Positions 16,820 through 24,314 of a DNA stretch of 37,047 bases are shown in pieces; the stretch's first letter is position 1; each line of letters starts with the position of its first letter. The notes beneath the pieces were generated by a model. The model was given only the letters and a program-made list of their open reading frames with translations. It did no database searches and was not told the origin of the DNA. The stretch lies in contig JAGPIM010000005.1 of NCBI GenBank assembly GCA_018055005.1, positions 1 through 37,047 of the forward strand. The letters run 5' to 3'. This stretch comes from Laribacter sp. (GTDB taxonomy: Bacteria > Pseudomonadota > Gammaproteobacteria > Burkholderiales > Aquaspirillaceae). A program made the translations under genes and the position numbers.

Positions 16820-17971
16820 TTACAGCATGCGCTGATAACGCCCGCCCGGCAGTCCCACAACCTGTCCGGCAAGCTCGTGAGCGAGCAGCATCCCCAAAAG
16901 GGTGTCGACCGTCAAGCCCGTACGCCCGGCAAGGCTGTCCAGCGTCAGGATTTCCGTCCCCAGCGCAGCCAGTACCGCATCCTCAATGACCTGCGGCACA
17001 GCCTGCGACCGGGCCGTCACCGGCGGCGGAAGCAGCACGGGCGGCAGTTCGGACAGGATGTCCTCCAGGCACTCGGTCAGCTTGGCACCCTCCCGGATCA
17101 GGGCATGACAGCCCTTGGCCACCGGCGAGTGGATCGACCCCGGCATGGCAAACACTTCACGGCCGGCTTCCAGGGCCAGCCGGGCGGTGATCAGCGAGCC
17201 GCTTTCGAGGTCGGCCTCCACCACCAGGCATCCCAGGCTCAGTCCGGCAATCACCCGGTTGCGCCGCGGAAAATGTGCGGCCAGCGGCGGACTGCCCAGC
17301 GGCAGCTCGCTGACCAGCAGCCCCTCGACGGCCATCCGGTGTGCCAGATCACGATTGGCGGCCGGATAGATGCGGTCGATGCCGGTGCCGATGATCCCGA
17401 CGGTCCCGCCCCCGGCTGACAGGGCACCTTCGTGTGCTGCCGCGTCAATGCCGGCCGCCAGGCCACTGACCACGGTCAGCCCCGATCCGGCCAGTGCCCG
17501 GGCAAAGCGGGTGGCATCCCGCTTGCCTTGCGGTGTGGCCTGCCGGCTGCCCACCACGGCCAGCATCGGCTGTTGCAGCAGTTCTCGCCGACCGTGCAGG
17601 TACAGCAGCGGCGGCGGGTCGGTCAGCTCGGCCAGCGCCGGCGGATAGTCGGCGTCGGCCAGTGTCAGCAGGTCGCGCCCTTCGCCACGGGCCAGCCATG
17701 CCTCCACGGCCGCCTGTTCGCGCCGGGTATCGGTCTGCACGATGGCCTCGGCCAGCCTGCCCGGCACGATGCCGGTCAGCCCGGCCGTACCGGCTTGCAG
17801 CACCGCTTCGGCCGAGCCGAACGCATGCAGCAGGCGGTTGAGGCGGACCGCACCCAGGCCGGGAATGTGGGCCAGATGCAACAGGGCCGCCGGCAAGGCA
17901 GCGGCAGAACGGGAGCCTGCACGGAATCCGTCAGAGCAGGCAGCTGTCGATATAATGGTGGTTGACGGCAT
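16820..17971 (-). CDS. dprA: DNA-processing protein DprA
   Basis: Cytoplasmic single-strand DNA-binding protein that loads RecA on incoming DNA during natural transformation. An N-terminal helical region ([19 protein letters not shown]) is followed by the Rossmann-like core with [62 protein letters not shown] and [13 protein letters not shown], and a C-terminal winged-helix segment ends the protein. The ATG at 17971 gives 383 aa and has AAGGGT upstream. A longer frame reaches 18070 but would run into the def 5' region. The N-terminal 25 residues are poorly conserved, so the start is moderately certain. Confidence 0.95.
   Translation of the reverse strand: MPSTTIISTAACSDGFRAGSRSAAALPAALLHLAHIPGLGAVRLNRLLHAFGSAEAVLQAGTAGLTGIVPGRLAEAIVQTDTRREQAAVEAWLARGEGRDLLTLADADYPPALAELTDPPPLLYLHGRRELLQQPMLAVVGSRQATPQGKRDATRFARALAGSGLTVVSGLAAGIDAAAHEGALSAGGGTVGIIGTGIDRIYPAANRDLAHRMAVEGLLVSELPLGSPPLAAHFPRRNRVIAGLSLGCLVVEADLESGSLITARLALEAGREVFAMPGSIHSPVAKGCHALIREGAKLTECLEDILSELPPVLLPPPVTARSQAVPQVIEDAVLAALGTEILTLDSLAGRTGLTVDTLLGMLLAHELAGQVVGLPGGRYQRML
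17951..17956 (+). promoter_or_regulatory. def: Candidate -10 element for def
   Basis: A perfect TATAAT on the plus strand lies about 118 nt before the def ATG. The -35 region at the proper distance (CCGTCA at 17928-17933) is poor. The box is inside the first codons of the oppositely oriented dprA, so the two transcription units would overlap. Confidence 0.45.
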
Positions 17972-18073
17972 GGCGACCCTTGTCAAACAGCTCACGGCAC
18001 CCACATGTAAAGTGGCCAGCCGACGGCAGTGCCGCCCGCTCGCATCCCTCTGATTTACAGACATTATCACGCC

Positions 18074-18577
18074 ATGGCGCTACTCAACATCCTGCATTAC
18101 CCCGACGAACGGCTGCACACGGTAGCCAGGCCGGTCGACGTTGTCGACGACGCCCTGCGCCGTCTGATCGACGACATGGCCGAAACCATGTACGCCGCCC
18201 ACGGCATCGGGCTGGCCGCCACCCAGATCGACTATCACCGCCGGCTGGTGGTGATCGACCTGTCGGAAGAACACGACGACCTTCTGGTCTTGATCAACCC
18301 GGTCATCACCCGCAAGGCCGGCGAAACCGTGTACGAAGAAGGCTGCCTGTCGGTGCCCGGCATCTACGACAAGGTCACCCGTGCCGAAACCGTCACCGTC
18401 GAAGCCCTCGACCGGGACGGCCAGCCGTTCAGCCTCGATGCCGAAGGCCTCCTGGCCATCTGCATCCAGCACGAAATCGACCACCTCGACGGCAAGGTGT
18501 TCGTCGAACACCTGTCGCAGATGAAGCAGAGCCGCATCAAGCAGAAACTCAAGAAGCGCGAGCGCCAGAGTCTGTAA
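18074..18577 (+). CDS. def: Peptide deformylase
   Basis: Fe(II)-dependent enzyme that removes the N-formyl group from nascent proteins at the ribosome, 167 aa. All three active-site motifs are intact: [16 protein letters not shown] with the metal ligand Cys91, and HEIDH with His133, Glu134 and His137. The ATG at 18074 gives the family N-terminus [13 protein letters not shown]; an upstream ATG at 18029 would add 15 unlikely residues. It forms a pair with fmt, which adds the formyl group that Def removes, but a terminator hairpin lies between them. Confidence 0.98.
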   Translation: MALLNILHYPDERLHTVARPVDVVDDALRRLIDDMAETMYAAHGIGLAATQIDYHRRLVVIDLSEEHDDLLVLINPVITRKAGETVYEEGCLSVPGIYDKVTRAETVTVEALDRDGQPFSLDAEGLLAICIQHEIDHLDGKVFVEHLSQMKQSRIKQKLKKRERQSL

Positions 18578-18620
18578 CTGCTGGCTTCCTGCCCCGGAAC
18601 GGGGTGGTTCCGATTCACCA

Positions 18621-18648
18621 CGGCGGCCTTTCGGCCGCCGGCCTTTTT
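18621..18648 (+). terminator. Intrinsic terminator between def and fmt
   Basis: CGGCGGCC (18621-18628), loop TTTC, then GGCCGCCG (18633-18640), followed by GCCTTTTT (18641-18648). It has the form of a rho-independent terminator and stands only 15 nt before the fmt ATG. Confidence 0.8.
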
Positions 18649-18663
18649 GTCCACGGTGCGTCC

Positions 18664-19581
18664 ATGAAACTGATTTTTGCCGGCACTCCCGACTTTGCCG
18701 CCGCCGCCCTCACGGCCCTTGCCGCCGCCGGCCACGACATTCCGCTGGTGCTGACCCAGCCCGACCGCCCGGCCGGCCGCGGCATGAAGCTCAAGCCCTC
18801 GGCCGTCAAGGCACGGGCGCTGGAACTGGGCCTGCGGGTCGAGCAACCGCTGAGCCTGCGTAACGACGAAGCCCAGGCCATGCTGCGTGCCGTGGAGGCC
18901 GACGTGATGGTGGTCGCCGCCTACGGGCTGATCCTGCCACAAGCCGTGCTCGACCTGCCGCGACTGGGCTGCCTCAACATCCATGCCTCCATCCTGCCGC
19001 GCTGGCGCGGCGCCGCACCGATCCAGCGCGCCATTCTCGCCGGTGATGCCGAGTCCGGCGTCACCATCATGCAGATGGAAGCCGGCCTCGACACCGGACC
19101 GATGCGCCATGTCGTCACCACGCCGATCGGCGTGGACGACACCGCCGCCAGCCTGCACGACCGCCTGATGACGCTGGGTGCCAGCGCGATTGTCGACGTG
19201 CTGGCTGACCCGGATCGCTACCCGCCGGTGGTGCAGCCGGAGGCCGGCGTCACCTACGCACAGAAACTCACCAAGGAAGAAGCCGGACTCGACTGGGCCC
19301 TGCCCGCTGCCGAGCTCGACCGGCGCGTGCGCGGCTACTGCCCGGCGCCCGGCGCCTGGACCCGGCTGGGCGGCGAGACCCTGAAAGTCTGGGCCGCCAC
19401 GCCCGTCGCGGGCAGCGGCACGCCCGGCACGGTCATCGCCGCCGACCGGCACGGCCTGACCGTGACCTGCGGCGAAGGCGCACTCTGCATCACCAGCCTG
19501 CAACCCGCCGGGGGCAAGCGGCTGGAAGCCAGCGCATTTGTCGCCGGTCGCCCCGGACTTGCCGGCCAGCAACTGGGCTGA
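18664..19581 (+). CDS. fmt: Methionyl-tRNA formyltransferase
   Basis: Transfers a formyl group from 10-formyltetrahydrofolate to initiator Met-tRNA, 305 aa. The N-terminal Rossmann domain begins [15 protein letters not shown], the catalytic region is [20 protein letters not shown] with the catalytic Asn-His, followed by [16 protein letters not shown] with its Asp; a C-terminal OB-like tRNA-binding domain ends the protein. The ATG at 18664 is fixed by the family N-terminus. I see no good Shine-Dalgarno sequence (GGTGCGTCC precedes it) because a terminator hairpin occupies the leader. No rsmB follows, although def-fmt-rsmB is a common order. Confidence 0.98.
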   Translation: MKLIFAGTPDFAAAALTALAAAGHDIPLVLTQPDRPAGRGMKLKPSAVKARALELGLRVEQPLSLRNDEAQAMLRAVEADVMVVAAYGLILPQAVLDLPRLGCLNIHASILPRWRGAAPIQRAILAGDAESGVTIMQMEAGLDTGPMRHVVTTPIGVDDTAASLHDRLMTLGASAIVDVLADPDRYPPVVQPEAGVTYAQKLTKEEAGLDWALPAAELDRRVRGYCPAPGAWTRLGGETLKVWAATPVAGSGTPGTVIAADRHGLTVTCGEGALCITSLQPAGGKRLEASAFVAGRPGLAGQQLG

Positions 19582-19602
19582 ACCCGACCGCCCGTGCAGC
19601 AT

Positions 19603-19626
19603 GGATGCCGCCAACCGGCGGCATCC
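19603..19626 (+). terminator. Terminator-like hairpin after fmt, no U-tract
   Basis: GGATGCCGCC (19603-19612) pairs perfectly with GGCGGCATCC (19617-19626) across a 4-nt loop, 21 nt past the fmt stop codon. No T-run follows on either strand, so termination efficiency is uncertain. Confidence 0.45.
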
Positions 19627-19894
19627 TGCCAGTCCTTGAGGCCAGGCACACCGCTGACGGAACCAGACCGGCAACACCGGCGGGCAATACTCCGCGCAAA
19701 GCACAGGCAGGCAGGGCGACAAGACGGGCACACGAGCCGGGCAAACAGTGACCAGGCCGGATTCCGGCCAGCCCTCTGATGCCGAGGCGGCACGCCCGGC
19801 CGGCTCCAGACTCCATGGACGCAAGGTGTCTGCCGCCGGGAGCCGTGCCGGTTCTTCCCTGGATGGCCGACAGGCAAAGGGACAGGCTTGCGCA

Positions 19895-19927
19895 CCGGCA
19901 TCCGGCATCCGGCATGATCAGATCATG
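19895..19927. repeat. Three tandem 7-mers and overlapping 15-nt dyad
   Basis: CCGGCAT is repeated exactly three times (19895-19901, 19902-19908, 19909-19915) and runs into the perfect dyad CATGATCAGATCATG (19913-19927). The array is too short to assign to a known repeat family. Confidence 0.7.
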
Positions 19928-19990
19928 GCTCCGCCCACGGCGTGAATCCCGGACACACTCACCGGTACCAGCAAGCGCCAGGCTCCGGCG

Positions 19991-20749
19991 TTATTCGCGC
20001 ACGGCGCAGACGAAAAACTCGCGGTTGCCGTCGCCCCCCAGGATCGGGCTGTCGAAGTAATCACGCACGGTCAGTCCGGCTTCGGCACACAATGCACGGA
20101 TTTTCGTTTCCACCTGCGGATAAAGGCCGGCGTCGCGCACCAGTCCGCCGCGGCCAATGCCTTCGCGGCCGACTTCAAACTGTGGCTTGACCAGCGACAG
20201 CAACACACCGCCCGGCGCCAGCAACGGCAAAGCCGGCGGCAGGGCCAGCGTCAGCGAGATGAACGACACGTCGCACACGATCAGGTCGACGGATTCCTGC
20301 CCGGCAGCGGCCCGAATGGCGGCCAGATCAAGCGCACGGGCATTGATGCCTTCAAACGCCACCACCCGGGGATCATCGGCAATGCGCGGATGCAGCTGCC
20401 CGTGACCGACGTCGATGCCCACCACCCGAGCCGCACCAGCCTGCAACAGGCAGTCGGTAAAGCCGCCCGTGGACTGCCCCACGTCCAGCGCCAGCCGGCC
20501 GGACACACTGACGCCGGTCCGCGCCAGAGCGCCTTCCAGCTTGAGCGCCCCGCGCGACACGTAGCGGTCGGCCGGGTCCGGCGTGATCCCGACCGCTTCG
20601 CCGGCATCCAGCGTTTCGCTGGACTTTTTCACGGTCACGGACCGGCTGCCGCGCTCGACATGCACACGCCCGGCGGCGATCAGCCGCTGGGCAACGGTAC
20701 GGGACGGCGCAAGGCCCAGTTCAACCAGAACAACATCGGCACGCGGCAT
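19991..20749 (-). CDS. tlyA: TlyA-family rRNA 2'-O-methyltransferase
   Basis: Predicted RNA methyltransferase of the TlyA/hemolysin A family, 252 aa. An N-terminal S4 RNA-binding domain (residues about 3-60; RADVVLVELGLAPSRTVAQRLI) is followed by an FtsJ/RrmJ-like SAM-dependent domain with VGQSTGGFTDCLLQAGA (SAM motif), VVGIDVGHGQLHP and VDLIVCDVSFISLTLALP. Characterised TlyA proteins 2'-O-methylate 16S and/or 23S rRNA cytidines; the exact target here is not known. I chose the ATG at 20749, which gives the family N-terminus; a TTG at 20767 is also possible and no strong Shine-Dalgarno sequence decides. Confidence 0.93.
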   Translation of the reverse strand: MPRADVVLVELGLAPSRTVAQRLIAAGRVHVERGSRSVTVKKSSETLDAGEAVGITPDPADRYVSRGALKLEGALARTGVSVSGRLALDVGQSTGGFTDCLLQAGAARVVGIDVGHGQLHPRIADDPRVVAFEGINARALDLAAIRAAAGQESVDLIVCDVSFISLTLALPPALPLLAPGGVLLSLVKPQFEVGREGIGRGGLVRDAGLYPQVETKIRALCAEAGLTVRDYFDSPILGGDGNREFFVCAVRE

Positions 20750-20829
20750 GATGCAACCAGGGGACAACGACAGGGAGCGCGATGGTCGGTGTCCGGGCGG
20801 ACGCTGTCAACCAGGCCGCCCGGCAGGCA

Positions 20830-21057
20830 TTACTGCTCGCCGTCACGCAGCATGGCCTGGTACAGCACCTCGGCCCGCTCCAGGTCAGCCTCGCTGACGG
20901 TGACGCTGTGCTGGCACTGGCTGCACACCAGTACGCTGTCGGGTTCCAGCGAACGGAAATGGTGGGTGATTTCATGGCCGCAGACCGGGCATTCGATCAC
21001 CAGGGTGGTGTCGAGGTGCTTGTCGAGATTGAGGTCAAGATGCAGGGACTTATCCAT
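20830..21057 (-). CDS. Small zinc-ribbon protein of unknown function
   Basis: A 75-aa acidic cytoplasmic protein with two CxxC knuckles: Cys23/Cys26 in CPVCGHE and Cys45/Cys48 in CSQCQ, the spacing of a zinc ribbon. The N-terminus is a repetitive Leu/Asp/Lys stretch and the C-terminus (ADLERAEVLYQAML) is helical. The start at 21057 is supported by GAAAGGAAAG upstream; an upstream in-frame reading to 21111 lacks support. It lies 80 nt upstream of the tlyA-like gene in the same direction. No function is assigned; nucleic-acid or protein binding is only a guess from the zinc ribbon. Confidence 0.75.
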   Translation of the reverse strand: MDKSLHLDLNLDKHLDTTLVIECPVCGHEITHHFRSLEPDSVLVCSQCQHSVTVSEADLERAEVLYQAMLRDGEQ

Positions 21058-21193
21058 ATGCTTTCCTTTCTGAAATACCACCGGATGGGGGAGACCATTC
21101 AGTGTAGGCAAAGGCGTTCAGGCTGCCGGACTTGACTTGGTCTCACCCCTTCTGCCTAGATGCACTCCGTCACCGATGACCGGAATACTGTCC

Positions 21194-22258
21194 ATGCCCA
21201 GCGTCAGCGCGATCCTGATTGTCAGAAATGAAGCAGCTCGGCTTGCCCGCTGCCTTGAAAGCGTATCCGCTCACGTTGATGAAATCGTGGTGATGGACAC
21301 CGGGTCAATCGACGATACCGTCATGATTGCAGGCCGATTTGGTTGTCGGATCGGGCATTTTGCATGGAACGATGATTTTTCCGCAGCCCGTAATGCAGCA
21401 CTGTCCCTCTCTCGAACGGCCTGGAATTTCGTCATTGATGCGGATGAATGGCTTATCGATCCGGCACCTTTGCGCAAAGCAGTCCGTCATGCACCAGACT
21501 GCATGGGACTCGTATGTGTACGCAGCGACTTCGTGCTGGAAGGCCTGCCAACCCATGCCGACTGCTGGATTCCGCGCCTGCTTCCGGCGGCTGTCCGCTA
21601 TCAAGGACGGATACACGAACATCCTGCTTCGGACCTGTTGCATTTCCGTACCCAGATCGTACTGGGACATGACGGCTATCTGGAGCATCCACTCAATGCT
21701 CACAAGAAAGAACGTAATCTCCCGCTGTTGCAGGCAGCACTGGCAGCCAGCCCGGCCAACCCTTATCTGCACTACCAGATCGGCAAGGAGTTTGAGGTCC
21801 GCGACAACTTTGGCCAAGCAGCCGAACATTACGCACAGGCCCTGCCAGTCACAGGGGGATACCCTCCGTACACGGCAGACCTTGTCTGCCGTCTGCTGTT
21901 CTGCCTGAAAAAGCTCGGCCGCTTCGATCAGGCCATTCCACTGGCAGAAACCTGGCAATCGCATCTGGCCAACTCAGCCGATTTCCTGTTCGTGCTAGGC
22001 GATCTGCTGCTGGACTATGCCATCACCGTGCCGGCCGATGCTCCGGCCATCCTGCCAGCCATTGAGGCTGCCTGGCTGCGCTGCCTTAAGCTTGGCACTG
22101 TCCGCCATCATGAAAACAGCATTCCGGCCCGCGGCAGTTTTCTGGCCAGCTACAACCTGTCGGTGTTCTACGCCCACACCGGGCAGCCGGAAAAAGCCTC
22201 GCTTTATGCAGAAATGGCACAAAAACAGCGCCAGCAGATGCACCCTGGGACAGCATGA
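21194..22258 (+). CDS. Family 2 glycosyltransferase with TPR-like C-terminus
   Basis: Predicted cytoplasmic sugar transferase, 354 aa. The N-terminal GT-A domain (about residues 1-210) starts SVSAILIVRNEAARLARCL, has VVMDTGSIDDTV and the metal/nucleotide-sugar motif FVIDADEWL (DxD-type). The second half has TPR-like helices (NPYLHYQIGKEFEVRDNFGQA, CLKKLGRFDQAIPLAETW). This GT2-plus-TPR architecture occurs in enzymes glycosylating peptides, flagellin or surface polymers, but the substrate here is unknown. Base composition and codon use are visibly less GC-rich than in neighbouring genes, suggesting horizontal acquisition. The ATG at 21194 is the best family start; 21176 is an alternative. Confidence 0.88.
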   Translation: MPSVSAILIVRNEAARLARCLESVSAHVDEIVVMDTGSIDDTVMIAGRFGCRIGHFAWNDDFSAARNAALSLSRTAWNFVIDADEWLIDPAPLRKAVRHAPDCMGLVCVRSDFVLEGLPTHADCWIPRLLPAAVRYQGRIHEHPASDLLHFRTQIVLGHDGYLEHPLNAHKKERNLPLLQAALAASPANPYLHYQIGKEFEVRDNFGQAAEHYAQALPVTGGYPPYTADLVCRLLFCLKKLGRFDQAIPLAETWQSHLANSADFLFVLGDLLLDYAITVPADAPAILPAIEAAWLRCLKLGTVRHHENSIPARGSFLASYNLSVFYAHTGQPEKASLYAEMAQKQRQQMHPGTA

Positions 22259-22313
22259 ATGCATCAAAATGAGGCATAAGCAGATTGCATTGCCCCCAAC
22301 CATAAAAAAACAA

Positions 22314-22329
22314 TGGCATGAAAATTGCT
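22314..22329 (+). promoter_or_regulatory. Sigma-54 (-24/-12) promoter of the ammonium transporter
   Basis: TGGCATG-AAAA-TTGCT differs from the TGGCACG-N4-TTGCW consensus at a single position, with the invariant GG (22315-22316) and GC (22327-22328) correctly spaced. Transcription would start at about 22340. Sigma-54 dependence fits nitrogen control through NtrC, though I could not find a clear NtrC site upstream. Confidence 0.85.
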
Positions 22330-22351
22330 AAAACAGCACCATATTTTTATT

Positions 22352-23569
22352 ATGGTACCTGCCGTGACTTTTCCTGCCCCGACTTCAAGCGACGTCCTGT
22401 TCCTGCTGCTCGGCGCCATCATGATCCTGGCCATGCATGCTGGATTCGCCTTTCTGGAACTCGGCACCGTCCGCAAAAAGAACCAGGTCAACGCCCTCGT
22501 CAAGATCCTCACCGACTTTGCCGTTTCGGCGGTGGCGTATTTCACCGTCGGCTATACGCTGGCCTACGGCGTGTCGTTCTGGGCACCGGCCACGCTGCTG
22601 GCGGCCAGTCACGGTTATGAACTGGTCAAGTTCTTCTTCCTGCTCACCTTTGCCGCCGCCATTCCGGCCATCATTTCCGGCGGCATCGCCGAACGGGCCA
22701 ACCTGCGGCCGCAGACTGCCGCCACCTTCCTGCTGGTGGGACTGGTCTACCCGCTGATCGAGGGGCTGGCCTGGAACAACCACTTCGGCGTGCAGGACTG
22801 GCTGACGGCTACCTTCGGCGCTGCATTCCACGATTTTGCCGGCTCGGTAGTAGTTCACGCCTCGGGCGGCTGGATGGCGCTGGCCGCCGTGCTGCTGCTC
22901 GGCCCGCGTCGTGGCCGCTACACCCGCGAAGGCGGCATTGCCGCCCACCCGCCGTCTTCCATCCCGTTCCTGGCGCTGGGTGCCTGGATCCTGATCGTGG
23001 GCTGGTTCGGCTTCAACGTGATGAGCGCGCAGCGGCTGGAGGCGATTTCCGGGCTGGTGGCGATGAATTCGCTGATGGCCATGGTTGGCGGCACGCTGAC
23101 GGCACAATGGCTTGGCCGCAATGACCCCGGCTTCATCCACAACGGTCCGCTGGCCGGGCTGGTGGCCGTGTGCGCCGGTTCCGACGTGATGCACCCGGTC
23201 GGGGCACTGGTGGTCGGAGCGATGGCCGGCGCCCTGTTCGTCCAGCTGTTCACCCTGACGCAAAACCGCTGGAAGATCGACGACGTGCTCGGCGTCTGGC
23301 CGCTGCACGGCCTGTGCGGGGTCTGGGGCGGGCTGGCCTGCGGCATTTTCGGCCAGACGGCTCTGGGCGGACTGGGTGGGGTCAGCTTCGCCAGCCAGCT
23401 GGTGGGTACGCTGGGGCTGGTCACACTGGCGTTTGCCGGTGGACTGGCCGTATACGGCCTGCTGCACCGCTCGATGGGATTGCGCCTGGAGGACGAGGCC
23501 GAATACAACGGTGCAGACCTGTCCCTGCACCGTATCAGTGCCACACCGGAGCGCGAGACCCCGTGGTAA
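22352..23569 (+). CDS. amt: Ammonium transporter, Amt/Mep/Rh family
   Basis: Inner-membrane ammonium channel, 405 aa, about 11 hydrophobic helices. Family motifs include the first-helix segment MHAGFAFLELGTVRKKN, the central EGLAWNNHFGVQDW and DFAGSVVVHASGGWMAL (pore His of the twin-His pair), and VWPLHGLCGVWGGLACGIF (second His). It lacks a cleavable signal peptide. The ATG at 22352 is the only start that keeps helix 1 complete. A sigma-54 promoter would give a leader of only about 12 nt with no Shine-Dalgarno sequence. No glnK lies beside it, unlike many amt loci. Two hairpins without T-runs follow the stop codon. Confidence 0.96.
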   Translation: MVPAVTFPAPTSSDVLFLLLGAIMILAMHAGFAFLELGTVRKKNQVNALVKILTDFAVSAVAYFTVGYTLAYGVSFWAPATLLAASHGYELVKFFFLLTFAAAIPAIISGGIAERANLRPQTAATFLLVGLVYPLIEGLAWNNHFGVQDWLTATFGAAFHDFAGSVVVHASGGWMALAAVLLLGPRRGRYTREGGIAAHPPSSIPFLALGAWILIVGWFGFNVMSAQRLEAISGLVAMNSLMAMVGGTLTAQWLGRNDPGFIHNGPLAGLVAVCAGSDVMHPVGALVVGAMAGALFVQLFTLTQNRWKIDDVLGVWPLHGLCGVWGGLACGIFGQTALGGLGGVSFASQLVGTLGLVTLAFAGGLAVYGLLHRSMGLRLEDEAEYNGADLSLHRISATPERETPW

Positions 23570-23584
23570 TGCCCGTCGGCAGAC

Positions 23585-23615
23585 GTTCCGGCCGGCACCA
23601 GACGCCGGCCGGAAC
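23585..23615 (+). terminator. Terminator-like hairpin after amt
   Basis: GTTCCGGCCGGC (23585-23596) pairs perfectly with GCCGGCCGGAAC (23604-23615) across a 7-nt loop, 15 nt past the amt stop codon. There is no T-run. Confidence 0.5.
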
Positions 23616-23685
23616 CTGCTGAACGGCTCCGGCACAAGTTGCACGGACCGTGCAGCCTGCAAAAGCGGCAGCGACCGGCCAAGAA

Positions 23686-23728
23686 CGACAACGCCGCACG
23701 TCCCGGACAGGGAAATGCGGCGTTGTCG
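23686..23728. repeat. 13-bp inverted repeat between amt and the Rossmann-fold gene
   Basis: CGACAACGCCGCA (23686-23698) pairs perfectly with TGCGGCGTTGTCG (23716-23728). The 17-nt loop contains a second small stem (TCCC 23701-23704 with GGGA 23710-23713). No long T-run follows on either strand. It may act as a bidirectional terminator for the two convergent genes or be part of a structured RNA. Confidence 0.6.
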
Positions 23729-23794
23729 TGTGTGCAGCACCGGTCATGACACCGGCCGGAGTGCTGCGCCGGCGAGCATTCCCGGCAGGCAGGA

Positions 23795-24169
23795 TCAGGC
23801 GTATTCGAGATCGCCGTGCTTGCTGCCGACCCACTGGCCGGCCGACAGCGACAGCATCAGCAGCGCGATGCGCTCGTGCATGATGAGGGTATGGGTGTTG
23901 CTGGTGGCCTGCATGATGGCGCGCAGGTTGTCACGCACTTCGGGCACGCCGGTCACGTCGATCAGGATGTCGATCGAGGCATCGCGGGCCAGCACCTGGA
24001 ACTGCGTGGTCACGGCCACGCCGTGGCGGGTCGCCAGCTGCATGCCCGGCTGGGCCGGATCAAGGTCGGCCACGCCGACCACTTCGACAAACGGAGCATC
24101 AATCAGTTGCTGTAACAGCGGCGTGCCGGTTTCACCGGCCCCGATCATGGCAATGCGGCAGGCAGTCAT
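23795..24169 (-). CDS. Stand-alone Rossmann-fold NAD(P)-binding protein
   Basis: A 124-aa protein consisting almost entirely of one nucleotide-binding domain. The glycine motif GAGETG is at residues about 10-15, and the second strand ends VEVVGVADLDP, whose Asp favours NAD. The segment IDILIDVTGVPEVRDNL resembles the Gfo/Idh/MocA and homoserine-dehydrogenase N-terminal folds, and also the N-terminal Rossmann domains found in some sensor kinases. There is no catalytic or substrate-binding domain after it, so it may be a redox or ligand sensor module rather than an enzyme. The ATG at 24169 follows GGAAAG; function is unknown. Confidence 0.75.
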   Translation of the reverse strand: MTACRIAMIGAGETGTPLLQQLIDAPFVEVVGVADLDPAQPGMQLATRHGVAVTTQFQVLARDASIDILIDVTGVPEVRDNLRAIMQATSNTHTLIMHERIALLMLSLSAGQWVGSKHGDLEYA

Positions 24170-24314
24170 GCGTGTCTTTCCGTGGACAAAAACGCCGGCC
24201 ATTCTATTTATTTTGCATATTCAGGCATTGACCCCGGTCAAGCCGGCCGGCCGCCTCTTGCCGGCGCAGGCAGGAGGGCGCTAGCATCCGCCGTTTTTTC
24301 AGGGACTTGCCGCG

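Larger units (their letters stand above)
19582..19990. other. 409-bp interval without a gene, containing short repeats
   Basis: No credible coding frame is present on either strand. It holds a hairpin just after fmt (19603-19626), three tandem copies of CCGGCAT (19895-19915), and a dyad CATGATC-A-GATCATG (19913-19927) that overlaps the last repeat. The region lies between the convergent ends of fmt and the TlyA gene, so regulatory sites for either gene's promoter would not be expected. Confidence 0.45.

Noticed and set aside
18029-18073. Upstream in-frame start for def
   Set aside because: It would add 15 residues not seen in peptide deformylases; the family N-terminus begins at 18074.
22240-22313. 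Possible NtrC binding sites upstream of amt (TGCACC near 22240)
   Set aside because: Only a half-site is present; no paired dyad at usual spacing could be seen, so it is not reported as a site.
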